Made by a program: the position numbers and the translations under genes
Shown: positions 32,983-43,282 of the stretch, piece after piece
How the letters are laid out: each line of letters starts with the position of its first letter
Position numbering within the stretch: position 1 is the first letter of the stretch
Assembly: GCA_963575745.1 (NCBI GenBank)
Contig: CAUYUJ010010369.1
Location: 413,081-477,080 of the forward strand
DNA length: 64,000 bases
Origin: Prorocentrum cordatum
Taxonomy: Eukaryota; Sar; Dinophyceae; Prorocentrales; Prorocentraceae
Direction: 5' to 3'
The notes under the pieces: model-generated
Database searches by the model: none
Seen by the model: only the letters and a program-made list of their open reading frames with translations
What the model was told of the DNA's origin: nothing

Positions 32983-34100
32983 TTTAGCTTTCGGGCTGGT
33001 CCTGAGAACACCATGGTGGATAAATACAGCCCTGTGTCCGTGTAGCTCCCGCATTAGCCGAGGCTTCATTCTGGAATGTATAACTACGGTGGGAGGTTAC
33101 CCGTCGGTCGGAGGAAGTGGGTAGAAAGATGAAGTAGGAAGGCGTTGGAAAAATATTGGGTTTCCGCCCGCCCCCTGAAAGGGAGGGAAGAGGGAAAATC
33201 GCTAGACTCTTGAGGTAGGAAGGCGCCTAAATAGATTGGGACCTGGGCATCCAGAAATACCAATTTTCAACGACGGGCATGTAACTACTGTGGGAGGTTA
33301 CAGCCGCGGGGTCCAGGGTTGAGGGAAGCAGAATGGATTGCATGACGGAGAGGGGAAGAGCGAGCGCAAAGGGGAGGGGAAAGAGAGGGAGAAGGAGATA
33401 CAGTCGGACTTGAACAGGACGCGCGAGAGGACACAAGATCCTTCCGAGGGCCACATTGCCATGGGAGCGTAGGAGGCATGGGTCGCGAGACACAGGACAC
33501 AAGGGTACGTACCCTTGATTTGGCATGGTCGACCTCCTAATCAAGGCCGACTGTATAGATGGCTGGTCATCACCCGCGGGACGCGCCGAGTGGCGAGCAC
33601 GTAGCATGAGCAGCGACGGCTCGCGCCCATCCGAGTGCAATGCGAAATTAGCACATATCGCATTTGCGTCAAACCAAGTGCGCAGCGGATCTTTCACAGT
33701 GAATGCTATGGTCAACTGTCATGCGCTACGCAATTTACACAGTGAGTGCATGCATCTTCCTTGCTCCAGACTCTCCCCGCATTTGCCGAGTGAGGATGTT
33801 CTCGAACATTCGAACCGCACCGCGTGCATTCAATGTGTAACGTGTTTTACGATTTCAGGCACGTCGGAAGATGAAGAAGGCAATGTGAAAACGTGCGCAT
33901 GCTCATTTCCGAATTCTTTGGGAACAAGTTTGACCTTTAGCGCCGATCGGCGCATGGATAGTTTGACCACGTTGAAACATCATCTTCAGCATTGCGAGCA
34001 CAATATTCAGCATGCCCGTGACCTCAAAGACTCCCAAAGGGCCCCCCCGAAGCTTACAATAAGAGGCCCCCCAAGAAGCTTCTCAACGGACCCCCAAAAA
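32983..34100. other. unassigned, relatively AT-rich region
   Basis: Direct repeat TAACTACGGTGGGAGGTTAC (33080) and TAACTACTGTGGGAGGTTAC (33281). A plus frame 33525-34199 (224 codons) has many Cys and His residues but no motif I recognise and ends in a (CCT)n tract. It could contain a diverged exon, which I cannot support. Confidence 0.4.
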
Positions 34101-34529
34101 TCTACCAAAAGCCTCCTCCTCCTCCTCCTCCTCCTCCTCCTCCTCCCGTCTCCTCCTGCAAGAAAAGCGATCGCAACGTCCACATTGTCAGCGTTCTGAA
34201 AATGCAACCCGCGAAGCAATAATAATCTCAAACGAAATCCAATTTTGGCAAGGAGCCACCCTCCTCCATCCGTGTGAATGTTACTCGCACAAGGTTGCAA
34301 GGACAATGTGTCCGGCAACATGGCAACACACACAATTTGAGCACGGGCCGCCCTCCATCCGTAGATCCGAAAATCATGTATACACATATGTGTGTGTTTT
34401 ATTCTTGCCAGCTTCGGAGACACGCGCACGGAACAGAAGCGAGAACCACGTGCTTGAAGAGGCCCGCCGTCCACCCACGGCACCGGCGCTAATCGGGGAT
34501 GGACATACCTCCTTCTAGTAAAACGTGGT
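34101..34529. other. short (CCT)n and unassigned DNA
   Basis: (CCT)n at 34111-34145, then sequence with near-balanced composition and no recognisable gene. Confidence 0.5.
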
Positions 34530-34671
34530 CGTGTCCAAGAGGGGGGGTGCAAATCATGACCGGCGGCACGCGCGCGGCCCAGCGGGGGGGCCAGGGACGT
34601 AATGAAATAAGAAGAGGCGCCATGAAATCTGGGGAAATATCATGGCCCCCGCCATGATATCCACCCCCCTT
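34530..34671. mobile_element. dispersed ~140-bp repeat, copy 2
   Basis: Near copy of 8346-8487. Its ends GGGGGGGTGCAAATCATGAC (34541-34560) and CATGATATCCACCCCCC (34653-34669) form an imperfect inverted repeat. Interior words GGCGCCATGAAATCTGGGG and GGGGGCCAGGGACGT are conserved. No clear target-site duplication. Confidence 0.75.
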
Positions 34672-35395
34672 TTCCGCCCCCGAGCTAAAACATTGAGGCG
34701 CGCCGCGCACCGCCCGGGCCCGCCGAGCTCTCGCCTGCTGGGCGCCACGGGGGCGCCCCGTGGGCGCCCCCATGGGCGCGGGCCGGGTCCGCCGAGCCTG
34801 CGTCCGGCGGTCGCGCCTCGCGTGCGCCCAGGGGCGCTGGCTGGGCCCGCCGCGGTTTCCTCCTCCTCCTCCTCCTCCTCCATTTCCTCCATTTCCTCCT
34901 CCTCCATTTCCTCCTCCTCCTCCTCCTCCTCCTCCTCCTCCTTCTCCTCCTCCTCCTCCTCCTCCTCCTCCTCCTCCTCCTCCTCCTCCTCCTCTTCCCC
35001 ATCCCCCTCTTCCATCTCCATCGCCATCTCCATATCCGCATCCTCCTCCTTCTTCTTCCCACAGCCCTGAGGGACCAACGTCTTAGGTGTCCACACATGC
35101 ATACGTCAGCGGTGAGATAGGCGGCAAGTGTAGCGGGGGACGAGGATAGCAGCAACGTGCACGAGAGATGCAGCCGAATCTCGCCCGCAAGACCTGGCAA
35201 CACTGCACTCGCCCGAAGGAACGAGTAGCACATGAAACCAGGACCTTAGGCGGGAAGCGCAGCCCAAACGTACATGGGGGCGCCAGCAGCCATGACGAGA
35301 AGCGCAACCCAACGGACGACGTGGGGCGCAAGGAATGGCGAATGGGGGCACAAGAATGGATGCACTAGGCGCACCAAGAATGCAGCTAAGCGCCA
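34672..35395. other. GC-rich DNA, (CCT)n array, possible intron
   Basis: (CCT)n at 34858-34996 with ATT interruptions. The part 35090-35395 lies downstream of the minus-strand gene below. On the minus strand that gene's last codons run into CCA|GTGAGTG, a good 5' splice donor, so 35090-35395 may be intron. Confidence 0.45.
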
Positions 35396-35396
35396 C

Positions 35397-36415
35397 TCAC
35401 TGGTAGACGATCTCAGGACTCCTGGCGGCCGCGTGGCAGTAGATCTCGTCGAAGGCTGTCTCGTCGCCGAGCAACGGTAGGAATACAGCGGCCACCCCAG
35501 GCTGCCCTTCTTGAGCAGCGAGGTCGTACAATATCTGGAACACCTGGTCGTTAGCAACTGGGTCCACATGTTGGCACTCGAAAGCGGCCTTTTGGAACGC
35601 CATGCCGAGAGACTTTTTCGTATGGGAGCCGATGGGCTCAAGACAAGATGCCTTGACACGAATGGCCTCCGCACCAGTCTTAAAGGCCCAGCGGTCAGCA
35701 GCGTCGCCGTAGAAGCACAGGGTGCCTTCACGACCATTTAGCAGCGGCCTAGCCTTGAGGCCAACAAGGCGCGCGGCCATGCCTGGAACGAACGTGTGCT
35801 TCTCGCCTTGCTGCTGAGGAACAATGGCCTTTCCGCGCCGCTGGGGCCTCACCACATCAATATCAGTCTCCGCCTTGGCAGGGTTCGCTCTCCATCGCCA
35901 CAGAGCCCGAGCCAGTCGCGCCACCTTCACCAGGAAGCTGCACGCTGGACGACTCATCCTTCTCGTGCGCCAGGACTGGCCCGATGGACTCGGCGTGCGT
36001 CTTGCGCTCGGAGCCCTCCTGCACCGCAGAACGCGTGTCCGGCGGCGTATCAGAGAAGCCTCCGAAGAAAACCGGAAGGGGCTTCACGACAAGACGGATG
36101 CGGGACTCGCCTTTGGAGTTCTTGTGCCCGTGGTCCACGATACTAGCGCTGTCGATGTCCAGCTGCACCATGTGGAGCAAACTTATCATGAGGCTGTTCC
36201 GCATAGTCGGCTCCCAGACGGGGAACAGGCAGATCTGCATGATAAGCTTGTCGCTGTGGCTGCACATTTTGACAGCACCTTGGCGGCCATTCGCTAGCCC
36301 CTGGATGATCCACTGGAGCCTGGCTGCTGAGACAATGGCGGCGCGGGGGGCAAGGGGGGAGAACAGCGGCTCGCACGTGCAAGCGAATGGCCCCTCCTCA
36401 GGCAGACGCCTGAGC
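35397..36415 (-). pseudogene. host-like protein gene or fragment, frameshifted, unknown function
   Basis: Two consecutive minus-strand frames read like real protein. Frame 1 is open from about 36415 (after a stop beside a CCT array) to 35863 and includes M-C-S-H-S-D-K-L-I-M-Q-I-C and V-V-K-P-L-P-V-F-F-G-G-F. Frame 2, carrying on from about 35890 to 35397, contains G-M-A-A-R-L-V-G-L-K-A-R-P-L-L-N-G-R-E-G, resembling the short beta-barrel (SH3/KOW-like) 'L-x-G-L ... L-N-G-R-x-G' motif common in dinoflagellate proteins. A one-base shift near 35860-35890 separates them, so this is a pseudogene or holds a sequencing error. Frame 2 could instead end at a GTGAGT splice donor at 35397. I do not recognise the family. 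Confidence 0.5.
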
Positions 36416-36424
36416 CACAGGGGC

Positions 36425-36600
36425 TATCTCCTCCTCCTCCTCCTCCTCCTCCTCCTCCTCCTCCTCCTCCTCCTCCGCCGATGCAGATTGCACCACGCAC
36501 CACGTATCCTGCACCACACGGCTTGCACCACAAAGCCTGCATACCATGGCTTGCACCACGTGTGTTGCATCCTGTGCGTAGCACCCCGCAGTCGCAGACA
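36425..36600. repeat. (CCT)n run, then TTGCACCACG words
   Basis: CCT/TCC at 36427-36477. Then degenerate ~12-20-bp words TGCACCACGTATCC, GCTTGCACCACAAAGCC and CATGGCTTGCACCACG, the same family as near 28810-28925 and 44175-44270. Confidence 0.75.
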
Positions 36601-36725
36601 AGAGTGAGGGGGCGGCGGGGACGTCGGCAGCCTGCGAGGTTATGAGGAAGCCCGCCGCAAACGCCTAATTTCTACAAGTTCAACGAGCCCGCCGCAGGCG
36701 CCGATTTGTCGTTCAAGCAACGTGG

Positions 36726-36890
36726 GTGGGTGGCGGGGTAGGTCACGGGTGGGTTGCGGGTGGGTCGCGGGCCGGGTCGCGGGTGGGTCGCGGGTGGGTC
36801 GCGGGTGGGTCGCGGGTGGGTCGCGGGTGGGTCGCGGGTCGGGTTGCGGGAGGGTCGCGGGCGGGTCGCGGGGTGGGTCGCGGGTCCGAA
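36726..36890. repeat. 11-bp tandem repeat GGGTGGGTCGC
   Basis: About 14 units of GGGTGGGTCGC with a few GGTCGCGGGC variants. Strongly G-rich on the plus strand. Confidence 0.92.
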
Positions 36891-36892
36891 AA

Positions 36893-36917
36893 CAACAGCA
36901 CCAACACCAACAACAAC

Positions 36918-36962
<45 letters not shown>

Positions 36963-37105
36963 AGCACCAACAATAATTTTGAGACTGTTCGCTGTTATCT
37001 GCGCGCGTACCAATCAATACGTATATCCCAAACCATCGGTGCCCGCCCTCGTCGTCTTCGATCGTGCCCCCTTGGGGGTATATCTTCCTTACCTGCCACG
37101 TGCAT
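36893..37105. repeat. composite repeat family, copy A (right part)
   Basis: (CAA)n at 36905-36962, then AATAATTTTGAGACTGTTCGC, TTATCTGCGCGCGTACC, ATATCCCAAACC and CGTCTTCGATCGTGCCCCC. The right part of copies B and C matches. Confidence 0.75.
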
Positions 37106-37299
37106 TTAGTGCAGCCCCTGCAACAAGAGAAGGGAAAACGGGTGGAAGGGGGAAGGAAAAGAATGGAACGACAGAAATTAGCAGGAAGGGGACAAGAAAC
37201 AGAAAACAAATTGTAGAACCAGACGGGCAAATAGGGTGGGCAGACCCATAACGGGCAGGTCGGAAGGCGGGCCCAGGCGACCAGGTCGAGCAGGCGGGT

Positions 37300-37819
37300 T
37301 GCTGACACGTGGGCCCTGCATGAATCGTGAAGAAGTCTCAAGCGATGGCGCGATTCCCAAGTAAATCGGGAGAACAACCAAAACGAGAGCGTGATTCCTG
37401 AGCGCCGAAACCGCATCGTCTGAATAAGCTGTGAGGTAATCCCACGCGAAAGCGCGATTCGTATACACATTGTGATGAAGTCCCGCGCGAGAGCGCGACT
37501 TGGGAATACATATCAGGCGGGGGCCGCTGTTGTTGTAAACCCGGGGCCAACAACCCAGTTTGAGCCTCGTGGCTCTCCCTGATAAAAACAGGGTGCGGGC
37601 CCTGGGGAAACACTTCACTTAAAAAATTACGATGGTCACCGGAGGGGGGATCGACAATACTTATTCTTCAATAGTGACAATTCATCAACAACAAGAAGAA
37701 TCATTCTAAGGATGTTCGCTCTTACTCGCCCGTGTGTCATTCAAAACGAGTTCCCCGCAACCTCGATACCCGCCCTTTTTGTTTTCGATCACACCCCCTT
37801 TCAGAAGGATTCTTTCTCT
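37300..37819. repeat. composite repeat family, copy B
   Basis: Degenerate ~40-bp units (AGAGCGCGATTCCTGAGY, GTGAGGAAGTCYCAAGCG) to about 37530. Then CCGCTGTTGTTGTAAACCCGG, CCAGTTTGAGC, GACAATACTTATTCTTC, ATCATTCTAAGGATGTTCGC and CCTCGATACCCGCCC. The order is as in copy C. Confidence 0.78.
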
Positions 37820-38489
37820 TTTTGCGGGGGGCGGCGGGCTTAGACAGGCGGGCAAACCTGAGCGGGCGGACGTTCCTTCGTGGGCGTACACAAGCCCGCC
37901 ATTGGAATTGGTAAGGGCCCTGCAAAAAGAGGAGGGGGAGAACGAGGGAGAGTGGGAGGAACGGAGGGGGAGGGACGAAGGAAGAGGGAAAACGTCAGGA
38001 GAGAAGGAGCGAAGAGGGGGGCGGTTGATTAGAGGCAGAAAAAAGAGAAAGAGAGAGAGAGAGAGAGAACACATATATATATATATATATATAATATATA
38101 TATAATATATATATTAATATATATATATAATATATATAAGACAGGTAGAGAAAGAGAGAGAGAGAGAGACAAAAAAAGGAGAGAGGAGGCAGGAGAGGGG
38201 AGGGAGAAGGGAGGAGGGAGAGGAGGGAGAGGGGATAGGGCAGAGAGGCATAAGGATGAGGGAAGAGAGGAGGAAGCGAGAAGGGAGGAGAGGAGGGAGG
38301 AGGGAGGAGGGAGAGGGAGGAAGAGCAGGAAGGTAAGAGCGTGAACTTTCGAGGAAGTCCTAAGCGAAAGCGAAATTCCTCAAGGAAATGTCGGGCGGGA
38401 GCCCACGACGGGCGGGCGATCCCCTGATGGGCAGGTCGGGCGGGTGGGACATTCAAACGGGATACCGGAGTATGGCGAGAGCGCGATTA
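37820..38489. other. purine-rich insert with GAGAGA and (TA)n
   Basis: 37915-38040 and 38150-38330 are GGAGGGAGA-rich. (GA)n at 38047-38067 is followed by (TA)n/ATATAATATATA at 38071-38140. Lies between composite copies B and C. No gene. Confidence 0.7.
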
Positions 38490-39175
38490 CTAAGTAAATT
38501 GTAACGGCGTCCTTGGCGCAGCGTGTTTCCTGAGCGTCGAAAGCGCGATTTCGGAATACATCGCATGGAAATCACAAGCGAGAGCGCAATTCTTGAATAA
38601 CATGCGAGGGGTTCTCTGGCGGCAGCGGGGGTCTTGATTAAATTGCGAGGAAATCTTGACTCAATTGCGAGGAAGTCACAAGCGGGAGCGCCGTTACTAA
38701 GTAAATTGTGAGGAAGTCTCAACTGGGAGCGGGGGTCTTGACTAAATTGCGAGGAAGTCACAAGCGGGAGCACCGATCCTGAGTAAATTGTAAGGAAGTC
38801 TCCGGAGCGGGGGTCCTGAGCAAATTTGGAACAATCTCAGGCGGGAGCCGTTGTTGTTGTTGTTTTTGCTGTAATCCGGGAGGCCAAGGGGCCCAGTTTG
38901 AGCACGAAGACTTTCTCTGTAAACAACAGGATGCGAGCGTCGAGGGGCAGACTTTGGAGAAAAACAGCATGCACCGGTGAGGGGGCATCAACAATAATAT
39001 CATTCCGAAATGAGAATTCAACCAGAACAGCAACAACAATCATTTTAAGACTGTTCGCCCTTATCTGCTCGACTGTCCAATAACGCGTATTTCCCAAACC
39101 CTCGATACCCACCCTCTTCGTCTTCGATCTAACCCCTTTTGGGGGGTATACCTTTCTTTCCTGCAGGCGGGGCCC
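38490..39175. repeat. composite repeat family, copy C (fullest)
   Basis: ~41-bp tandem units GCGAGGAAGTCACAAGCGGG / AGCGGGGGTCTTGACTAAATT (38490-38850). Then GGGAGCCGTTGTTGTTGTTG, CCCAGTTTGAGCACGAAGAC, GCGAGCGTCGAGGGGCAGAC, CATTCCGAAATGAGAATTC, AATCATTTTAAGACTGTTCG and CCCTCGATACCCACCCTC, ending TACCTTTCTTTCCTGC. Confidence 0.82.
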
Positions 39176-40134
39176 CGGCAAGCGGCGGGGCGGCCGCGGA
39201 CCGTCGGCCTGGCCAGCGGCAGCGCTGATCGGCGGGGCGGCCGCGGACCGTTGACCCGACCCCAAGAGGGACGGACAGGGGACCGACCACGACGACGACG
39301 ACGACGACGTCGACGACGACGACGACGACGACGACGTCGACGACGACGACGAAAGCGAGAGCAAGAGAAAGACAGCAGGGCCACGAAGGACACGAAGTAG
39401 GCCACGAAGGGCGACAGCGGGGACACGAAGGGAATGCGTATGGGGCCACGAAGAGCGCGAACGAGCGGGGGCCACGAAGGGCAGATAATGCGGGGCCACA
39501 GAAGGCAACGATGGGGCCACTGAGGGTAGCAACTGGGCCACGTAGGACAATGAGGGGGCCACAGACGGCGACAGCGGGGCCACAAAGGGCATACACATGG
39601 GGCCACAACGGGCGCGAACGAGCGGGGGCCACGAAGAGCATACGTATGTTGGGCCGCGGAGGGCGAGGACGGGGCCACGAAGGGCAGCAACGGGGCCACG
39701 AAGGGCAGCGAGGGGGCCACGAAGGGCGACCGCGGGGCCACGAAGGGCATGCATATGGGGCCACCACGGGCGCGAACGAGCGGGGGCCACGAAGGGCATA
39801 CATCTAGGAAGGGCAACGAGGGGGCCATGAAGGGCTGCAACGGGGACACGAAGGGCAGCGAGGGGGCCACGAAGGGCTGCAACGGGGCAACGAAGGGCTG
39901 CAACGGAGCCACGAAGGGCAGCGAGGGGGCCACGAAAAGCTGCAACGAGGCCACGAAACAAAGCGAGGGGGCCACGAAGGGCTGCAACGGGGCCACGAAA
40001 TAAAGCGAGGGGCCCACGAAGGGCTGCAACGGGGCCACGAAGCAAAGCGAGGGGGCCACGAAGGGCTGCAACGGAGCCACGAAACAAAGCGAGGGGCCCA
40101 CGAAGGGCTGCAACGGGGCCACGAAGGGCAGCGA
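39176..40134. repeat. (GAC)n and 21-24-bp GGGGCCACGAAGGGC array
   Basis: (GAC)n at 39286-39350. From 39375 to 40130 units of GGGGCCACGAAGGGCAGCAAC (21-24 bp), with a higher-order variant containing GGGCGCGAACGAGCGGGGGCC at about 39440, 39610 and 39770. Frames up to 576 codons on the minus strand are artefacts. Confidence 0.88.
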
Positions 40135-40620
40135 GATCCCGATTCCTGGGTAATCTGTGAGGGAGTCCTAAATGTGAGCGCGACTCCTGGGTGCCTGGGT
40201 GTCGGGAGCGCGGCGCATGAGTAAATTGCAGGAAATTCCAACGCAAGGGCGCTATTCGCAAATAAATTGCAAACAAATCTCCAACGAGAGCGCGACACCA
40301 GAGCGCCGAGAGAGCGATTCCGTAATACGTTGTCAGGAAGGCACAATCAAGAGCGCGATTCCTGAATAAAATGCGAGGAAGTCTCGGGCGGGAGCGGGGG
40401 TCCTGGCTAAATGGTGAGGAAGTCTCAGGCGGGAACCGTTGTTGTTGTAACCCGGGGGCCAGGGGCACAGTTTGAGCATCAAGACTTTCCCTGCCAAAAA
40501 ACCAGGTGCGAGCGTCGAGGGGCACATTTTGATTGAGAAAAAAATATGCACTGGTGGGAACAAACATTGCTCTTCAGAAGTGAGAGTACAACAGCAACAA
40601 CAACAACAACAACAACAAGG
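40135..40620. repeat. composite repeat family, copy D
   Basis: ~40-bp units (GAGCGCGATTCCTGAATAAA etc.). Then GGGAACCGTTGTTGTTGTAA, GGCACAGTTTGAGCATCAAG, GTGCGAGCGTCGAGGGGCAC, TCTTCAGAAGTGAGAG and a (CAA)n run. The right part of copy C is missing here. Confidence 0.8.
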
Positions 40621-40832
40621 CAAAACAACCTGCTGGTGTACCCGGAGCCGGTCCACCAGTTCGCTGTTTTGCTCCATGTAGCGAAACAACCCACTGGTGT
40701 ACCAGGACCCCCCCCCCCCCCCCCCCCCGCAACGCAACGCAACGCAACGCAACACGGCTGTATGAGCAGCCTCTGTTGCGTTGTGTTCCGTTGCGCGGGC
40801 AGGTGGGGGGTGTGTGACCCTACGGGAGCTCC

Positions 40833-41630
40833 CACTGTATGGGATCCCCTACGGATCCTATACGGACTGTATAGGATCCCATACGGATCCTATACGGACT
40901 GTATGGGATCCCATACGGATCCTATACGGACTGTATGGCATCGCATACGGATCCTATACGGACTGTATGGGATCCCATACGGATCCTATACGGACTGTAT
41001 GGGATCCCATACGGATCCTATACGGACTGTATGGGATCCCCTACGGATCCTATACGGTATGGGATCCCCTACGGATCCTATATAGACTGTATGGGATCCC
41101 CTACGGATCCTATACGGACTGTATGGGATCCCCTACGGATCCTATACGGACTGTATGGGATCCCTTACGGATCCTAGACGGACTGTATGGGATCCCCTAC
41201 GGATCCTATCCAGACTGTATAGGATCCCATACGGCGTCTATACGGACTGTATGGGATCCCATACGGATCCTATACGGACTGTATGGGATCCCATACGGAT
41301 CCTAGACGGACTGTATGGGATCCCCTACGGATCCTATCCAGACTGTATAGGATCCCATACGGCGTCTATACGGACTGTACGGGATCCCATACGGATCCTA
41401 TACGGACTGTATGGGGTCCCCTACGGATCCTATACGAACTGTATGGGATCCCATACGGATCCTATACGGACTGTATGGGATCCCTTACGGATCCTAGACG
41501 GACTGTATGGGATCCCCTACGGATCCTATACGGACTGTATGGGATCCCCTACGGATCCTATACGGACTGTATGGGATCCCATACAGATCCTATACGGACT
41601 GTATGGGATCCCTTACGGATCCTAGACGGA
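40833..41630. repeat. 32-bp satellite A, about 25 units
   Basis: Unit CTGTATGGGATCCCATACGG + ATCCTATACGGA at an exact 32-bp beat, with CCC(A/C/T)TACGG variants and one truncated unit near 41055. The unit junction makes GTATGGGATCCCATAC, a perfect 16-bp palindrome. Repeats are contiguous without spacers. Confidence 0.96.
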
Positions 41631-41639
41631 TTGTTCTCG

Positions 41640-42030
41640 CTTGGGTTCCCGATGGGGCGCTCTGGAGGGTCTGGGGGGAGGCGCCGTGAGAGGCGGGGCC
41701 CGAGGCCTCTAGAGGCTCGTCCTCCTCCTCCTCCTCCTCCTCCTCTACATCCTCCTCGTCCTCCTCCCCTTCCCCCTTCCCCCCATCCCCCTCCTCCTCC
41801 TCCTCCCCCTCCTCCTCCTCCTCCTCCTCCTCCTCCTCCTCCTCCTCCTCCTCGTCCTCCTCCCCCTCCGACGACAACGACGAACAATGCACACGCCCAA
41901 GCGATAACGAGGACCGCTGTCCCAGGTCCCCAGGGTCCGAGCCACGCCTGGGAGCCGGCTAACCACGAAAATAACCTCGAATGTTGATATCGCAAGAAGC
42001 GGTACGCGCAGGAGCAGAAAGAAGAAGAGA
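41640..42030. other. spacer between 32-bp satellites
   Basis: Contains (CCT)n at 41718-41855 and a short unique flank. No gene. Confidence 0.7.
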
Positions 42031-42950
42031 TGGACCCCTGTAGGGGTCCCATGGGAATCCTATGGAATCCTATGCGTGTCCTATGGGAATCCTATGGAAA
42101 CCTGTCGGGGTCCTATGGGAGTCCGATGAAACCCTGTAGGGGTCCTAAGGGAGTCCTATGAAACCCTGTAGGCGTCCGATGGGAGTCCTATGGAACCCTG
42201 TAGGGGTCCCATGGGAGTTTTAAGGAACCCTGTCTGGGTCGTATGGGAGTCCTATGAAACCCTGTAGGGGTCCTATGGGCCTCCCATGGAACCCTGTAGG
42301 GGTCCTATAGGAGTCCGATGGAACCCTGTACGGGTCCTATGGGCACCCGATGGATCCCTGTAGGGGTCCTATGGGAGTCCGATGGAACCCTGTACGGGTC
42401 CTATGAGAATCCGATGGAACCCTGTAGGGGTCGTATGGGAGTCCGATGGAACCCTGTACGGGTCCTATGGGGGTCCCATGGAACCCTGTCCGGGTCCTAT
42501 GGGAACCCGATGGAACCCTGTCCGGGTCCTATGGGAACCCGATGGATCCCTGTAGGGGTCCTATGGGAGTCCTATGAAGCCCTGTAGGGGTCCTATGGGA
42601 GTCCTATGGAACCCTGTCGGGGTTCCATGGGAGTCTTCAGGAACCCTGTCTGGGTCGTATGGGAGTCCTATGAAACCCTGTAGGGGTCCTATGGGAGTCC
42701 CATGGAACCCTGTAGGGGTCCTATAGGAGTCCAATGGAACCCTACACGGGTCCTATGGGAATCCGATGGAACCCTGTAGGGGTCCTATGGGGGTCCGATC
42801 CAACCCTGTGCGGCTCCTACAAAAGTCCAATGGAACCCTGTACGGGTCCTATAGGAATCCTATGGAACCGTGTAGGGGTCCTATAGGAATCCTATGGAAC
42901 CCTGTAGGGGTCCTGTGGGAGCCCTATAGAACCCTGTACGGGTCCCTGTA
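42031..42950. repeat. 32-bp satellite B, about 29 units
   Basis: Unit ACCCTGTAGGGGTCCTATGG + GAGTCCTATGGA, again 32 bp, more diverged than satellite A. Aligned with A it shares CCTAT, CTGTA, GGG.TCC and ATNGG at corresponding positions, so A and B seem to be branches of one family. Confidence 0.93.
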
Positions 42951-43054
42951 CGCCCCGCGGGGGGGCGCGCGGGGAGAGCGTTGCGTTGCGTTGCGCTGCG
43001 TTGCGCGGGGGGGGGGGGGGGGGGGGGGGCCGGTCCGCCAGCTAGTGGTTTCGT

Positions 43055-43099
43055 CAACAACAACAACAACAACAACAAACAACAACAACGACAACGACA

Positions 43100-43132
<33 letters not shown>

Positions 43133-43175
43133 AACAACAACAACAACCACAATAACAAAAAACAATAACAACAAC

Positions 43176-43217
<42 letters not shown>

Positions 43218-43243
43218 CAACAACAACAAACAACAACAACAGC

Positions 43244-43282
<39 letters not shown>
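43055..43282. repeat. (CAA)n array
   Basis: CAACAA with CAACGA and CACAAC variants for ~225 bp, at the right edge of the satellite domain. Confidence 0.95.

Larger units (their letters stand above)
40681..43054. mobile_element. 32-bp satellite domain with imperfect inverted ends
   Basis: Left end: GCGAAACAACCCACTGGTG, ACCAGGA, ~20 C, then GCAACGCAACGCAACGCAAC. The right end read on the minus strand gives ACGAAACCACTAGCTGGCG, ACCGG, >20 C, then GCGCAACGCAGCGCAACGC. The two ends are thus an imperfect ~60-bp inverted repeat around both 32-bp arrays, and both are bordered by (CAA)n. At the left end a second, local copy in inverse sense (GTTGCGTTGTGTTCCGTTGCGC at 40776-40797) makes a hairpin. No coding capacity. 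Element status is inference. Confidence 0.55.

Noticed and set aside
33525-34199. Cys/His-containing 224-codon ORF as a gene
   Set aside because: No recognisable motif, and the end runs through a CCT microsatellite; left as unassigned.
38837-40567. 576-aa minus-strand ORF
   Set aside because: It reads through composite repeats and the GGGGCCACGAAGGGC array; its sequence is the repeat peptide and no domain is visible.
40833-42950. CRISPR array made of 32-bp repeats
   Set aside because: Units are contiguous with no unique spacers, both arrays are degenerate tandem satellites, no cas genes exist, and the DNA is eukaryotic.
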